A DNA stretch of 12,198 nt, taken from the NCBI GenBank assembly GCA_011390385.1, contig JAABSN010000094.1, positions 1 to 12,198 of the forward strand, read 5' to 3'. Positions within the stretch are counted from its first letter, which is position 1, and each line of letters opens with the position of its first letter. This DNA is from Thioalkalivibrio nitratireducens (GTDB taxonomy: Bacteria > Pseudomonadota > Gammaproteobacteria > Ectothiorhodospirales > Ectothiorhodospiraceae). The notes beneath the pieces are model-generated. The model saw only the letters and a list, made by a program, of their open reading frames with translations, made no database searches and had not been told where the DNA came from. Positions 1-7,029 of this stretch are shown here, in pieces. The translations under genes and the position numbers were made by a program.

Positions 1-684
<684 letters not shown>

Positions 685-688
<4 letters not shown>

Positions 689-1845
689 GCGGCAGCCCCC
701 ACGGCCGCGCGCGCGGCCTGGTCGAGATCGGCGGCGGCGAGGATATCCAGGCCGCTCGCGGCCAGGGCCGCACGGCCCTCCTCGGCGTTGGTCCCCTCCA
801 GACGTACGATCACCGGGACTTCGACATGGACCTCGCGAATCGCGGCAATGATGCCCTCGGCGATCAGATCGCAGCGCACGATGCCCCCGAAAATGTTCAC
901 CAGGACCGCACGCACCGAGGTGTCGGAAAGGATCAGCTTGAACGCGGCGGAGACGCGTTCGATGGTGGTGCCACCGCCGACATCGAGGAAGTTGGCCGGC
1001 TGCCCACCATGGTGCTGGATCAGGTCCATCGTGGCCATCGCCAGCCCCGCGCCATTGACCATGCAGCCGATGTTGCCGTCGAGGCGGATGTAGTTCAGGT
1101 CGTGTTCCTGCGCGCGTTCCTCCGCCTCGTGCCGCTGTCGCGGATCACGCAATCCGAAGATCTCCCGCTGCCTGTACGCAGCAGAATCGTCGATGACCAG
1201 CTTCGCATCGAGCGCCAGCAAGTGGTCATCCATGGTCAGGGCGAGCGGATTGATCTCCAGCAACTGCGCGTCCGACGACTGAAACAGCCGATACGCGTCG
1301 CCAACCAGCTTTGCCGCAGCCCTGGCCGGTTCGCCACGCAACCCCAGCACCTGCGCAACGCGACGACCGTGAAACGGCATCACACCGGTCGCCGGATGGA
1401 TCGGCACCGTAACGACGGCGTCGGGGCGTTCGCGGGCCAGTGTCTCGATATCCATTCCGCCCTCGGCCGAGACCACCATGACCACCGAAGCACGCGCCCG
1501 GTCCACGAGCATGCCGAAATAGAATTCGTGGGCAATCGCGGCCGCCGGTTCCATCAGAAGCTGATCGATCGGAAGTCCCTCGGGGCCACTCTGCGCGGTC
1601 ACCAGGCGTGTACCGAGGAGTTCCGCGGTCACCTTCTCGACCTCGCCCGGGCTGGTCACGCGCACCACGCCTCCCGCCTTGCCGCGGCCACCGCTGTGTA
1701 CCTGTGCCTTGATCAGCGCCGCCTCGCACTCCAGGCGCTGCCAGGACGCGCGGGATTCTTCCCGCCGGGTAATGAGCTCGGCCGGCGGCACGGGAATGCC
1801 TCCGGAGCGGAACAGGGCCTTGGCCTGGAATTCATGCAGGTTCAT
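685..1845 (-). CDS. sucC: Succinyl-CoA ligase [ADP-forming] subunit beta
   Basis: This is the nucleotide-binding, ATP-grasp beta subunit that pairs with SucD. The 386-residue product is close to E. coli SucC (388). It begins [12 protein letters not shown], the canonical family start, and carries [12 protein letters not shown] (48-59) in the ATP-grasp fold. EINPL (197-201) with Asn199, and Asp213 in LALDAK, match the Mg-binding residues of the E. coli enzyme. The C-terminal ligase domain shows [14 protein letters not shown] (257-270), NFLDVGGG (285-292) and [11 protein letters not shown] (316-326). The frame stays open upstream to 1989, but that extension has no family similarity, so the ATG at 1845 is chosen. 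No Shine-Dalgarno sequence sits at a normal distance. A promoter-like pair lies just upstream (see 1854-1882). sucC and sucD overlap by 4 nt. The genes sucAB and lpd are not in the window. Confidence 0.98.
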
Positions 1846-1853
1846 GCGTCGTG

Positions 1854-1882
1854 AGCATAACGACCCCCCGGGCCAGCGACAA
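1854..1882 (-). promoter_or_regulatory. Putative sigma-70 promoter of sucCD
   Basis: On the minus strand, a TTGTCG hexamer (1882-1877) lies 17 nt from a TATGCT hexamer (1859-1854). Each matches 4 of 6 consensus positions at the optimal spacing. The -10 box ends only 8 nt before the sucC ATG, so initiation would give no leader or one of a base or two. That fits the lack of a Shine-Dalgarno sequence. The call rests on consensus matching alone, and a chance match in GC-rich DNA is possible. Confidence 0.35.
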
Positions 1883-1979
1883 CTGTCCGCGGTCGAGAGG
1901 CACGCTTCGAGGCAGGCGGATCCGCGACACAGAGAACGGACTCCGATGGCCCCGAACCACCCCGGACCACAAAACGCTT

Positions 1980-2080
1980 GGGGTGCCAATGCGCAGAGCG
2001 AATTGCGCCGTTCATGACCCGGGGCGCCTGGAAGCCAGAACCGGCGCGGTATCGGTGCGGGCGGTTCGGCCGTGCCTCAC
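1980..2080 (-). repeat. Dispersed intergenic repeat, copy A (minus orientation)
   Basis: Read on the minus strand from 2080 to 1980, this 101-nt stretch aligns with 4018-4114 on the plus strand. The first arm (2080-2048) matches in 28 of 29 positions apart from a 4-nt CCGC insertion. It begins GTGAGGCA and ends ACCGATACC. A 25-nt middle is divergent. The last arm (2022-1980, 43 nt) matches at about 34 of 43 positions without gaps and includes GCAATTCGCT and GGCACCCC. Weaker similarity continues about 10 nt beyond each end. Inverted repeats are present inside: GCCGTG/CACGGC at 2069-2083 is perfect with a 3-nt loop, and the final arm folds imperfectly around its GCAATTCGCT core. The style resembles short palindromic intergenic (REP-like) repeats of proteobacteria. 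No protein is encoded. Confidence 0.8.
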
Positions 2081-2133
2081 GGCGCCCTGCGGACATATTC
2101 GAGCCAACGACTGTCCGGCCCCCAGACTGTCGG

Positions 2134-2142
2134 TGCTAGAAT
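2134..2142 (+). promoter_or_regulatory. Extended -10 promoter element of the PP0621-pilS unit
   Basis: TGCTAGAAT is an extended -10 element (TGn followed by TAGAAT, 5 of 6 to consensus). No convincing -35 lies 16-18 nt upstream, as is common for extended -10 promoters. The box ends 6 nt before the ATG at 2149, so transcription would begin at or next to the start codon and give a leaderless mRNA. There is no properly spaced Shine-Dalgarno sequence, which agrees. Experimental start-site data are lacking. Confidence 0.45.
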
Positions 2143-2148
2143 CCGGGA

Positions 2149-2391
2149 ATGAGGATTCTTCTGCTGATCGCCGCCATCGTTGGTTTATTTCTGATCGTGC
2201 GCACGCTGCTGCGGAGTACACGCCGGAAGGAACCCGGGCAGCCCGAGCAAGTGAAACAACAGGGGGCCATGGTGCGCTGCGCGCACTGTGGTGTGCATGT
2301 ACCCCAATTCGAAGCGTACCGGTCCGGACAGCGCATGTACTGCTCGCGCGACCACGCCTTGGCCGATGATTCGGCGCGAGGCGAAGACTGA
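2149..2391 (+). CDS. PP0621-family small membrane protein with zinc-ribbon-like Cys/His cluster
   Basis: This 80-residue protein has one N-terminal hydrophobic segment (residues 2-20, ILLLIAAIVGLFLIVRTLL) followed by a basic stretch (RSTRRK). That pattern suggests a membrane anchor with the rest in the cytoplasm. The C-terminal half, MVRCAHCGVHVPQFEA then YCSRDH, has a CxxC pair followed by C-x3-H and probably binds one metal ion such as zinc. This pattern (MVRCxxCGVHxP...YCSxxH) is that of the PP0621 family, which I recall being found beside pilS-type kinases. Its biochemical function is unknown to me. The stop lies 6 nt before the pilS start, so the two are very likely co-transcribed, and a role tied to the sensor kinase is an inference. 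Upstream is the extended -10 element at 2134-2142. The family call is confident; the function is not. Confidence 0.85.
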   Translation: MRILLLIAAIVGLFLIVRTLLRSTRRKEPGQPEQVKQQGAMVRCAHCGVHVPQFEAYRSGQRMYCSRDHALADDSARGED

Positions 2392-2397
2392 AAACGG

Positions 2398-4011
2398 ATG
2401 GTCGACCAGAACGAACTCTCTCGCTCGCTCTGGCTTATCGCGCTCTACCGCATCTTCGTCGCCTTTTTTCTGCTCTGGCTGGTTACGCTTGCACCGGGCG
2501 ACCCGGGTTTCGTTCCCACGGCGCCCCTGTCCTACCTGCTCACGTCGGGCGGCTACGCGTTTCTCGCGATCGTTCTCGCCGTTCTCGCGCGCCACGCGCA
2601 AAGAGGCGGGCAACGGCGATTGATGATCCGATCCGTCGGCGGAACGCTGGTCGATATCGTCGCCGTCAGCATGATCCTCCTCGCGGCTGGCGGGGTTCAG
2701 ACCGGTCTCGGCCTGCTACTGATCCCGCCGGTGGCAGCCAACGCAACGATCACCAGTGGCCGCACGAGCCTTTTCATGGCAGCGCTGGCCACTCTGTCCG
2801 TACTGATGACCGAATTGATCGTCGGTCCGATACTGCCCTGGTCACTGGAACCGGACCCCACCCAGGCCGGCCTCCTTGGCGCCACCCTGTTCGTCGCGGT
2901 ACTCCTGACCTGGCGCCTGGCCCAGCGGGCCGGCAGCAGCGAAGCCAGGGTGGTGCGCCAGGAGGCGGATCTCGCGAATCTGGCCGAACTCAACGCCCAG
3001 ATCATCGCGCGCATGGGTTCCGGCGTCATTGCGGTGGGGCCGGATGGCAACATCCGCAACATCAACGAAACAGCCCGCCGCATGCTGCCGCAACGAGCGG
3101 GCACTGCCCTGCGGGACCTCTCGCCATCGCTCGCCGCACTGCTGGACTCCTGGCAGTTCGAGCCGGGACAGTCAGCGCTCCACCAAGTCCCCGGTGACGC
3201 GGAACAGGCGGAACTGGAAGTACGCCTGGCCCCGTTGGGCGTCAAGGGCGAACAGGGGACATTGCTGATCCTGGAAAACGCGGCGGAGATCAAACGCCGT
3301 GCCCATGCCGCGAAGTTGCAGTCGATCGGCCGGCTCACAGCAAGTATCGCCCACGAAATCCGCAATCCACTGGGTGCCATCAGCCACAGCGCCCAACTGC
3401 TGGCGGAATCGCCCAACCTGAACAAGGCCGATCAGCGGCTGCTCAGTATCCTTCAGAAACAGAGTCATCGTGTCGACGAGGTCATTCGCAACGTCCTCAA
3501 TCTCTCGCGAGGGCGAAGCGCCGAGCGCCAGTTATTGAATCTCGAGGAACGGCTGCTGCGCTTCGCCGCGGACTTCTGTGCGGCGCAGCAGATCCCGCAT
3601 TCCAGTCTGCGCATCAGCGTGTCTCCGAAGGACTCCCAGGTGCTGTTCGATCCTTCCCATCTGAGCCAGGTCCTCTGGAACCTGTGCATGAATGCCCGTC
3701 TCCACGCGGGGCACGATCGGCCCGACAGTCCGCCGATCGTCCTCCGTGGAGGGGCCGGTCAGATCCGGCAAACGGTGAGCCTGGACGTGATCGACCGTGG
3801 ACCCGGGGTACCAATCGAGCGACAGGACGACCTGTTCGAACCCTTTGCCTCGAATGCGTCTACCGGCACCGGGCTCGGCCTGTACCTCGCGCGCCTGCTC
3901 TGCGAGGACAATGGCGCTTCCATTGACTACGTGAACCAACCGCATGGTGGATGCTTTCGAATTCTGTTCGGCCCCGTAAACGGCCCACCACCGGATGACG
4001 GCGCGAAGTAG
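2398..4011 (+). CDS. pilS: PilS-type two-component sensor histidine kinase
   Basis: This is an inner-membrane sensor kinase of 537 residues, matching PilS of Pseudomonas (about 530) in length and layout. The N-terminal part has about six hydrophobic segments (roughly 11-32, 44-65, 80-98, 103-117, 125-143 and 157-172). A PAS-like region follows at about 200-295. The H-box ASIAHEIRNPLGAISHSAQLL puts the phosphorylated His at 319. The ATPase domain shows the N-box NLCMNARLHA (Asn432), G1 box DRGPGVP (466-472), LFEPF (479-483) and G2 box GTGLGLYLARL. It should phosphorylate the PilR-type regulator encoded downstream, and in Pseudomonas this pair controls sigma-54-dependent pilin expression. No pilin or pilus-assembly gene is in the window, so the target regulon here is inferred. 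The start 6 nt after the PP0621 stop lacks a clear Shine-Dalgarno sequence, suggesting translational coupling. Repeat copy B begins at its stop codon. Confidence 0.93.
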   Translation: MVDQNELSRSLWLIALYRIFVAFFLLWLVTLAPGDPGFVPTAPLSYLLTSGGYAFLAIVLAVLARHAQRGGQRRLMIRSVGGTLVDIVAVSMILLAAGGVQTGLGLLLIPPVAANATITSGRTSLFMAALATLSVLMTELIVGPILPWSLEPDPTQAGLLGATLFVAVLLTWRLAQRAGSSEARVVRQEADLANLAELNAQIIARMGSGVIAVGPDGNIRNINETARRMLPQRAGTALRDLSPSLAALLDSWQFEPGQSALHQVPGDAEQAELEVRLAPLGVKGEQGTLLILENAAEIKRRAHAAKLQSIGRLTASIAHEIRNPLGAISHSAQLLAESPNLNKADQRLLSILQKQSHRVDEVIRNVLNLSRGRSAERQLLNLEERLLRFAADFCAAQQIPHSSLRISVSPKDSQVLFDPSHLSQVLWNLCMNARLHAGHDRPDSPPIVLRGGAGQIRQTVSLDVIDRGPGVPIERQDDLFEPFASNASTGTGLGLYLARLLCEDNGASIDYVNQPHGGCFRILFGPVNGPPPDDGAK

Positions 4012-4017
4012 GATGCG

Positions 4018-4114
4018 GTGAGGCAAGGCCGAACCGCACCGATACCATGTTCACCCCGTCCCACAAGCACTCCGGGCCTCGAACGGTGCAATTCGCTGCG
4101 CTCTTGGGCACCCC
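4018..4114 (+). repeat. Dispersed intergenic repeat, copy B (plus orientation)
   Basis: This 97-nt stretch fills about half of the pilS-pilR gap and aligns with copy A (1980-2080, opposite strand). Arm one (4018-4046) differs from copy A by one substitution and a 4-nt gap. A 25-nt middle (4047-4071) is divergent but equal in length to that of copy A. Arm two (4072-4114) is gap-free with about 34 of 43 identities. Looser similarity extends back to 4008, into the pilS stop codon. Arm one contains the inverted repeat TGCGGT (4014-4019)/ACCGCA (4033-4038). Arm two starts GGTGCAA and is followed by TTGGGCACC, so it can also form a hairpin. The element looks like a two-hairpin intergenic repeat rather than a gene. 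Confidence 0.8.
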
Positions 4115-4122
4115 GTGCCTTT
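4107..4122 (+). terminator. Weak hairpin with short T-run at the end of repeat copy B
   Basis: GGCAC (4107-4111) and GTGCC (4115-4119) can form a 5-bp stem around a CCC loop, followed by only three Ts. This is too short for a confident Rho-independent terminator. It may reduce read-through from pilS into pilR, or it may be only part of the repeat's secondary structure. Confidence 0.2.
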
Positions 4123-4154
4123 CGTCATCACGGGTGTCGCCTGGCCATGAGCGT

Positions 4155-4160
4155 TAGAAT
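4155..4160 (+). promoter_or_regulatory. Possible -10 box upstream of pilR
   Basis: TAGAAT matches the -10 consensus in 5 of 6 positions and is the same hexamer as the one upstream of the gene at 2149. No acceptable -35 hexamer lies 16-18 nt upstream and there is no TGn extension, so the call is weak. If used, it would give a leader of about 42 nt and allow pilR expression independent of pilS. Confidence 0.3.
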
Positions 4161-4197
4161 CACGCCCGTACGGCAGCGATCTTTCCCGCGGAAACCC

Positions 4198-4201
4198 GAG
4201 G
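4198..4201 (+). promoter_or_regulatory. Ribosome binding site of pilR
   Basis: GAGG lies 7 nt before the ATG at 4209, a normal Shine-Dalgarno arrangement. It supports that start and shows that pilR, unlike sucC and the PP0621 gene, has conventional initiation signals. Confidence 0.6.
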
Positions 4202-4208
4202 ACGTCTG

Positions 4209-5561
4209 ATGAGCATCAAGCGCGTGCTGGTCGTCGATGATGAGCCGGATATCTGTGAGCTTCTGGAAATCACCCTGCAGCGCATGGGCATCGAAACCGT
4301 CAGTTCGCAGAGACTGAAGCGCGCGATGGCCCTGGTACACGAACAGAGCTTCGATCTCTGCCTGACCGATATGCGCATGCCCGACGGTGACGGGCTCGAA
4401 CTGGTGGAATACATTCAGGAACATTGCCCGGAACTGCCGGTCGCGGTCATCACCGCCCATGGCAGCATCGATACCGCGGTGCGGGCACTGCAACTCGGCG
4501 CCTTCGATTTCGTCACCAAGCCGGTCGACCTGCAGCTTCTGCGACGTCTGATCGAGACGGCACTTCGTCTGGCCAAACCCGGGCGGAAAAAACTCCCGGA
4601 AACCCCGGGAAGCACGGGCGGAGACGAGCTGAGCCCGTTGCTTGGAAGATCCGCAGCGATGCGGGAGTTGCGGGCAAAGATTGCCAAGCTTGCGCGCAGC
4701 CAGGCTCCGGTCATCATCCTCGGGGAATCAGGTTCCGGGAAGGAACTCGTCGCCCGGGAGATTCACCGCCTCGGCGCCCGGGCTGAACAGCCGTTCGTAC
4801 CCGTGAATTGCGGGGCGATCCCCTCCGAACTGATGGAAAGCGAATTCTTCGGGCATCAAAGGGGCGCCTTCACGGGCGCCGTTCAGAACAAGGTCGGGCT
4901 GTTCCGGGAAGCGCATGGTGGAACGCTTTTTCTCGACGAGGTTGGCGAGCTGCCGCTGGCCCTTCAGGTCAAATTGCTGCGCGCATTGCAGGAGCGAGCC
5001 ATCAAGCCGGTCGGGGCAACCCGTGAGGAAATTGTGGATGTGCGCATCCTTTCGGCAACGCACAAGGAACTCGGCGAGGAAGTGGATCAGGGCCGTTTTC
5101 GGCAGGATCTCTATTATCGGCTGAATGTTGTCGAGGTCCGGGTTCCGTCGTTGCGCGAGCGTCCCGAGGACATCCGGGAACTCGCCCCGCGCATCCTGGA
5201 ACGGATCGCAGACCGCTGGCAGCTCGAGCGCCTTTCACTCTCCCCCGCGGCGGTGCAACGCCTTACTGAATACTCTTTTCCAGGGAACGTCAGGGAGCTC
5301 GAGAACATCCTGGAACGCGCCGCGGTGATGGTCGACGACGCGGTGATCGACGCGGACGCCCTGGCCTTTCCCGATTGCGGACACAATGGCCGGCCCGCTG
5401 GCTCGCCGGTGGGGCTCGATGACCAACTCGCGGAGCAGGAACGCAAGGCATTGGAGGAGGCACTGGCGCAAAGCGGTGGCAACCGGACAGCCGCGGCACG
5501 TGCACTCGGCATCAGCTTCCGGCAGATTCGCTATCGGCTGAAGAAACTGGGCATCGACTGA
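4209..5561 (+). CDS. pilR: PilR-type sigma-54-dependent response regulator
   Basis: This is a 450-residue NtrC-family activator with receiver, AAA+ and Fis-type DNA-binding domains, matching PilR (about 445). The receiver (1-120) has Asp10/Asp11, phosphoacceptor Asp54 (LTDMRMPDGDG), Thr82 and Lys104. The AAA+ domain has Walker A GESGSGKE (172-179), the sigma-54-contacting GAFTGA loop (219-224), Walker B GGTLFLDE (237-244), an arginine-finger region (RFRQDLYYRLN) and PGNVREL (358-364). The C-terminal helix-turn-helix covers about 423-449 (NRTAAARALGISFRQIRYRL). It should open sigma-54 promoters when phosphorylated by the upstream kinase. All key residues are intact. It lies 197 bp after pilS with its own ribosome binding site. 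Its last 50 bp overlap the convergent maf gene. A different NtrC-like role is possible, but pairing with the six-segment PilS-type kinase favours PilR. Confidence 0.93.
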   Translation: MSIKRVLVVDDEPDICELLEITLQRMGIETVSSQRLKRAMALVHEQSFDLCLTDMRMPDGDGLELVEYIQEHCPELPVAVITAHGSIDTAVRALQLGAFDFVTKPVDLQLLRRLIETALRLAKPGRKKLPETPGSTGGDELSPLLGRSAAMRELRAKIAKLARSQAPVIILGESGSGKELVAREIHRLGARAEQPFVPVNCGAIPSELMESEFFGHQRGAFTGAVQNKVGLFREAHGGTLFLDEVGELPLALQVKLLRALQERAIKPVGATREEIVDVRILSATHKELGEEVDQGRFRQDLYYRLNVVEVRVPSLRERPEDIRELAPRILERIADRWQLERLSLSPAAVQRLTEYSFPGNVRELENILERAAVMVDDAVIDADALAFPDCGHNGRPAGSPVGLDDQLAEQERKALEEALAQSGGNRTAAARALGISFRQIRYRLKKLGID

Positions 5562-6129
5562 ACATGACCGATTCCCGCAGCATCGCATCGAGTTCGAACA
5601 ACGGGAGCCCGACCACGTTGGTGTATGAGCCTGCCAGAAACCGGACGAAAGCCGCTGCACGGCCCTGAATCGCATAGGCGCCGGCTTTCCCCATTGGCTC
5701 CCCTGTCGCGAGATACGCGTCGATTTCATCGGGCGCGATGTCACGCATCCAGACGCGTGTTCTGACCACCCGCTCGCGTGGGGCAAAACCGTGCCGGACC
5801 AGTGCCAGACCGCTGTAAACGGTATGAGGCCGTCCTGACAGCCGTTGCAGCATCGACACCGCCTCGGCTGCATCCGCCGGCTTGCCGAGAATCGTATGCC
5901 CGAGCACGACGACGGTGTCCGCTCCCAGTACCAACGGATCCGCATCGACCCGCCGGCAGGCAGTCTCTGCCTTCAAGCGCGCCAGACGCTGCACGAGTTC
6001 GCGGGGATTCTCGCCCGGCAAGGGCGTCTCGTCGATATCGACCGCCATCACCCTGAACGGCACGCCAAGTTGCGCCAGCAGCTCGCTGCGGCGTGGCGAC
6101 GCCGATGCAAGCACCAGCGGTTCGTTCAT
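5512..6129 (-). CDS. maf: Maf-family nucleoside triphosphate pyrophosphatase (YhdE-like, dTTP/UTP type)
   Basis: Maf proteins hydrolyse non-canonical or excess NTPs to NMP plus pyrophosphate in the cytoplasm. The 205-residue product starts MNEPLVLASASPRRSELL, containing the family's SASPRR nucleotide-binding motif (9-14). It has catalytic Asp71 in LGADTVV, GKAGAYAIQG (147-156) and GSYTNVVGLP (167-176), which fit the YhdE subgroup (dTTP/UTP preference in E. coli). The start codon overlaps the rlmH stop as ATGA (6126-6129). No Shine-Dalgarno sequence is visible, so translation is probably coupled. Family similarity ends near FELDAMLRES (178-187). The last 15 residues (about 191-205) are encoded antisense to the end of pilR and look like read-on sequence rather than a functional domain. 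maf is the last gene of the leftward cluster, at the position where many relatives have mrdA. Confidence 0.95.
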   Translation of the reverse strand: MNEPLVLASASPRRSELLAQLGVPFRVMAVDIDETPLPGENPRELVQRLARLKAETACRRVDADPLVLGADTVVVLGHTILGKPADAAEAVSMLQRLSGRPHTVYSGLALVRHGFAPRERVVRTRVWMRDIAPDEIDAYLATGEPMGKAGAYAIQGRAAAFVRFLAGSYTNVVGLPLFELDAMLRESVMFSRCPVSSADSESAGS

Positions 6130-6596
6130 GCGCGATGGTAGGGATGGTTGTGCAGCAGCGACCAGGCGCGGTAGATCTGCTCGGCAACCAGTACCCGCAC
6201 CAGCATGTGCGGAAACGTGAGCGGCGACAGGGACCATATCCAGTCCGCGCGCTTGCGTACCGTGTCGTCGAGACCGGCGGCACCGCCAATGACGAGGGTC
6301 ACGTCGCGCCCCGATTGCTGCCAATTCGCAAGGCGCCGGGCCAGCTCGCTCGTGTCCACGACGTGCCCGGCTTCGTCCAGAACCACCAGCAGTGCCTGCT
6401 CGGGGACTGCCGCCAGAAGCGCCTGCCCTTCAACTCTCCGCAGCGTGGATGTGTCCATGGCCCGGGAACGGGCGGGGTTGGGCAATGCTTGCAATGTAAG
6501 CGCCATGTCCCTGGGCATGCGCCCGGCATACTCTGCAAACCCGGTTTCCACCCAGCCAGGCATGCGTTGGCCAATTGCAAGCAACTGCAGACGCAT
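6126..6596 (-). CDS. rlmH: 23S rRNA (pseudouridine1915-N3)-methyltransferase RlmH
   Basis: This is a SPOUT-fold methyltransferase that methylates pseudouridine 1915 in helix 69 of 23S rRNA on assembled 70S ribosomes, using S-adenosylmethionine. The 156-residue length is typical (E. coli 155). Diagnostic segments are LDEAGHVVDTSELA (73-86), the knot motif LVIGGAAGL (101-109) and WSLSPLTFPHMLVRVLVAEQ (121-140). The C-terminal end RAWSLLHNHPYHR (143-155) contains the family signature. The ATG lies 10 nt after the rsfS stop. No clear Shine-Dalgarno sequence is present. The pairing with rsfS is conserved in gammaproteobacteria. Confidence 0.97.
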   Translation of the reverse strand: MRLQLLAIGQRMPGWVETGFAEYAGRMPRDMALTLQALPNPARSRAMDTSTLRRVEGQALLAAVPEQALLVVLDEAGHVVDTSELARRLANWQQSGRDVTLVIGGAAGLDDTVRKRADWIWSLSPLTFPHMLVRVLVAEQIYRAWSLLHNHPYHRA

Positions 6597-6606
6597 GGCG
6601 TGGTAT

Positions 6607-7008
6607 TCAGTGCCGCATGCGTCGGATCAGCGCGGGGCCGGGAATCGGGTCGCCGTCGGCGCTCTGCGTCGTATCGACACCTGCGTCTTCGGCCAGCCAG
6701 AGCTTCTCCAGGTTGTAGAAATCCCGGATCTTGGGCAGCATCACATGCACGATCACGTCGTTCAGATCAACCAGCACCCACTCCTGGCCGTCCTGGCCTT
6801 CGACTCCCAGTGGCTGCACCCCGGATTCCTTGGCCTTGATCGCCACGGAGTCTGCGAGCGATTTCACATGCCGGTTCGACGTTCCGCTGGCGATGACCAT
6901 GAAATCGGCCAATGGCGTCTTTCCGCGCACGTCGAGCACACGGATCTGTTGCCCTTTCATGTCTTCCAGGGCGTGGGTCACGAGATCGACAAGGCTGTCA
7001 CTTTGCAT
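6607..7008 (-). CDS. rsfS: Ribosomal silencing factor RsfS
   Basis: RsfS binds ribosomal protein uL14 on the 50S subunit and blocks joining with the 30S, silencing translation under starvation. The 133-residue product has the family core from about 5 to 104: [31 protein letters not shown] (18-48), [17 protein letters not shown] (66-82), DVIVHVM (84-90) and YNLEKLW (98-104). E. coli RsfS (105 residues) ends close to the matching LEKLW. Here about 29 further residues follow, acidic and then basic (ending ALIRRMRH), with no recognised domain. The ATG at 7008 is preceded by AGGA 8 nt upstream, a good ribosome binding site. It follows nadD by 21 nt. Confidence 0.96.
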   Translation of the reverse strand: MQSDSLVDLVTHALEDMKGQQIRVLDVRGKTPLADFMVIASGTSNRHVKSLADSVAIKAKESGVQPLGVEGQDGQEWVLVDLNDVIVHVMLPKIRDFYNLEKLWLAEDAGVDTTQSADGDPIPGPALIRRMRH

Positions 7009-7029
7009 CAGTTATGTCCTGGAGTCGGA

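Larger units (their letters stand above)
1846..2148. other. Divergent intergenic region between sucC and the PP0621-family gene
   Basis: This is a 303-bp non-coding stretch between divergently transcribed genes. Reading frames cross it, but none shows family similarity, a credible start or a ribosome binding site. It holds a putative sucC promoter next to the sucC start, one copy of a dispersed repeat (1980-2080), and an extended -10 element just before the gene at 2149. The remaining segments, 1883-1979 and 2081-2130, show nothing I can name. No sigma-54 (-24/-12) site was found. Confidence 0.7.

Noticed and set aside
826..1854. 342-codon open frame on the plus strand opposite sucC
   Set aside because: It is an antisense shadow of a GC-rich gene: the translation is rich in His, Arg and Gln with no family motifs, while the opposite strand encodes a full SucC.
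1846..1989. Upstream extension of SucC to a start at 1989
   Set aside because: The extra residues have no similarity to SucC, and MNLHEFQAK at 1845 is the canonical family start.
2081..4017. Invertible DNA switch formed by the two opposed repeats
   Set aside because: The orientation would permit inversion, but the near-identical arm is only 29 nt with a gap, and no recombinase gene or other switch hallmark is in the window. Reported as a repeat pair only.
1980..4122. GGCAC-containing segments in the two repeats as sigma-54 (-24/-12) sites for PilR
   Set aside because: The GG and GC dinucleotides are 8 nt apart rather than the required 10, and no TTGC follows at the right distance in either copy.
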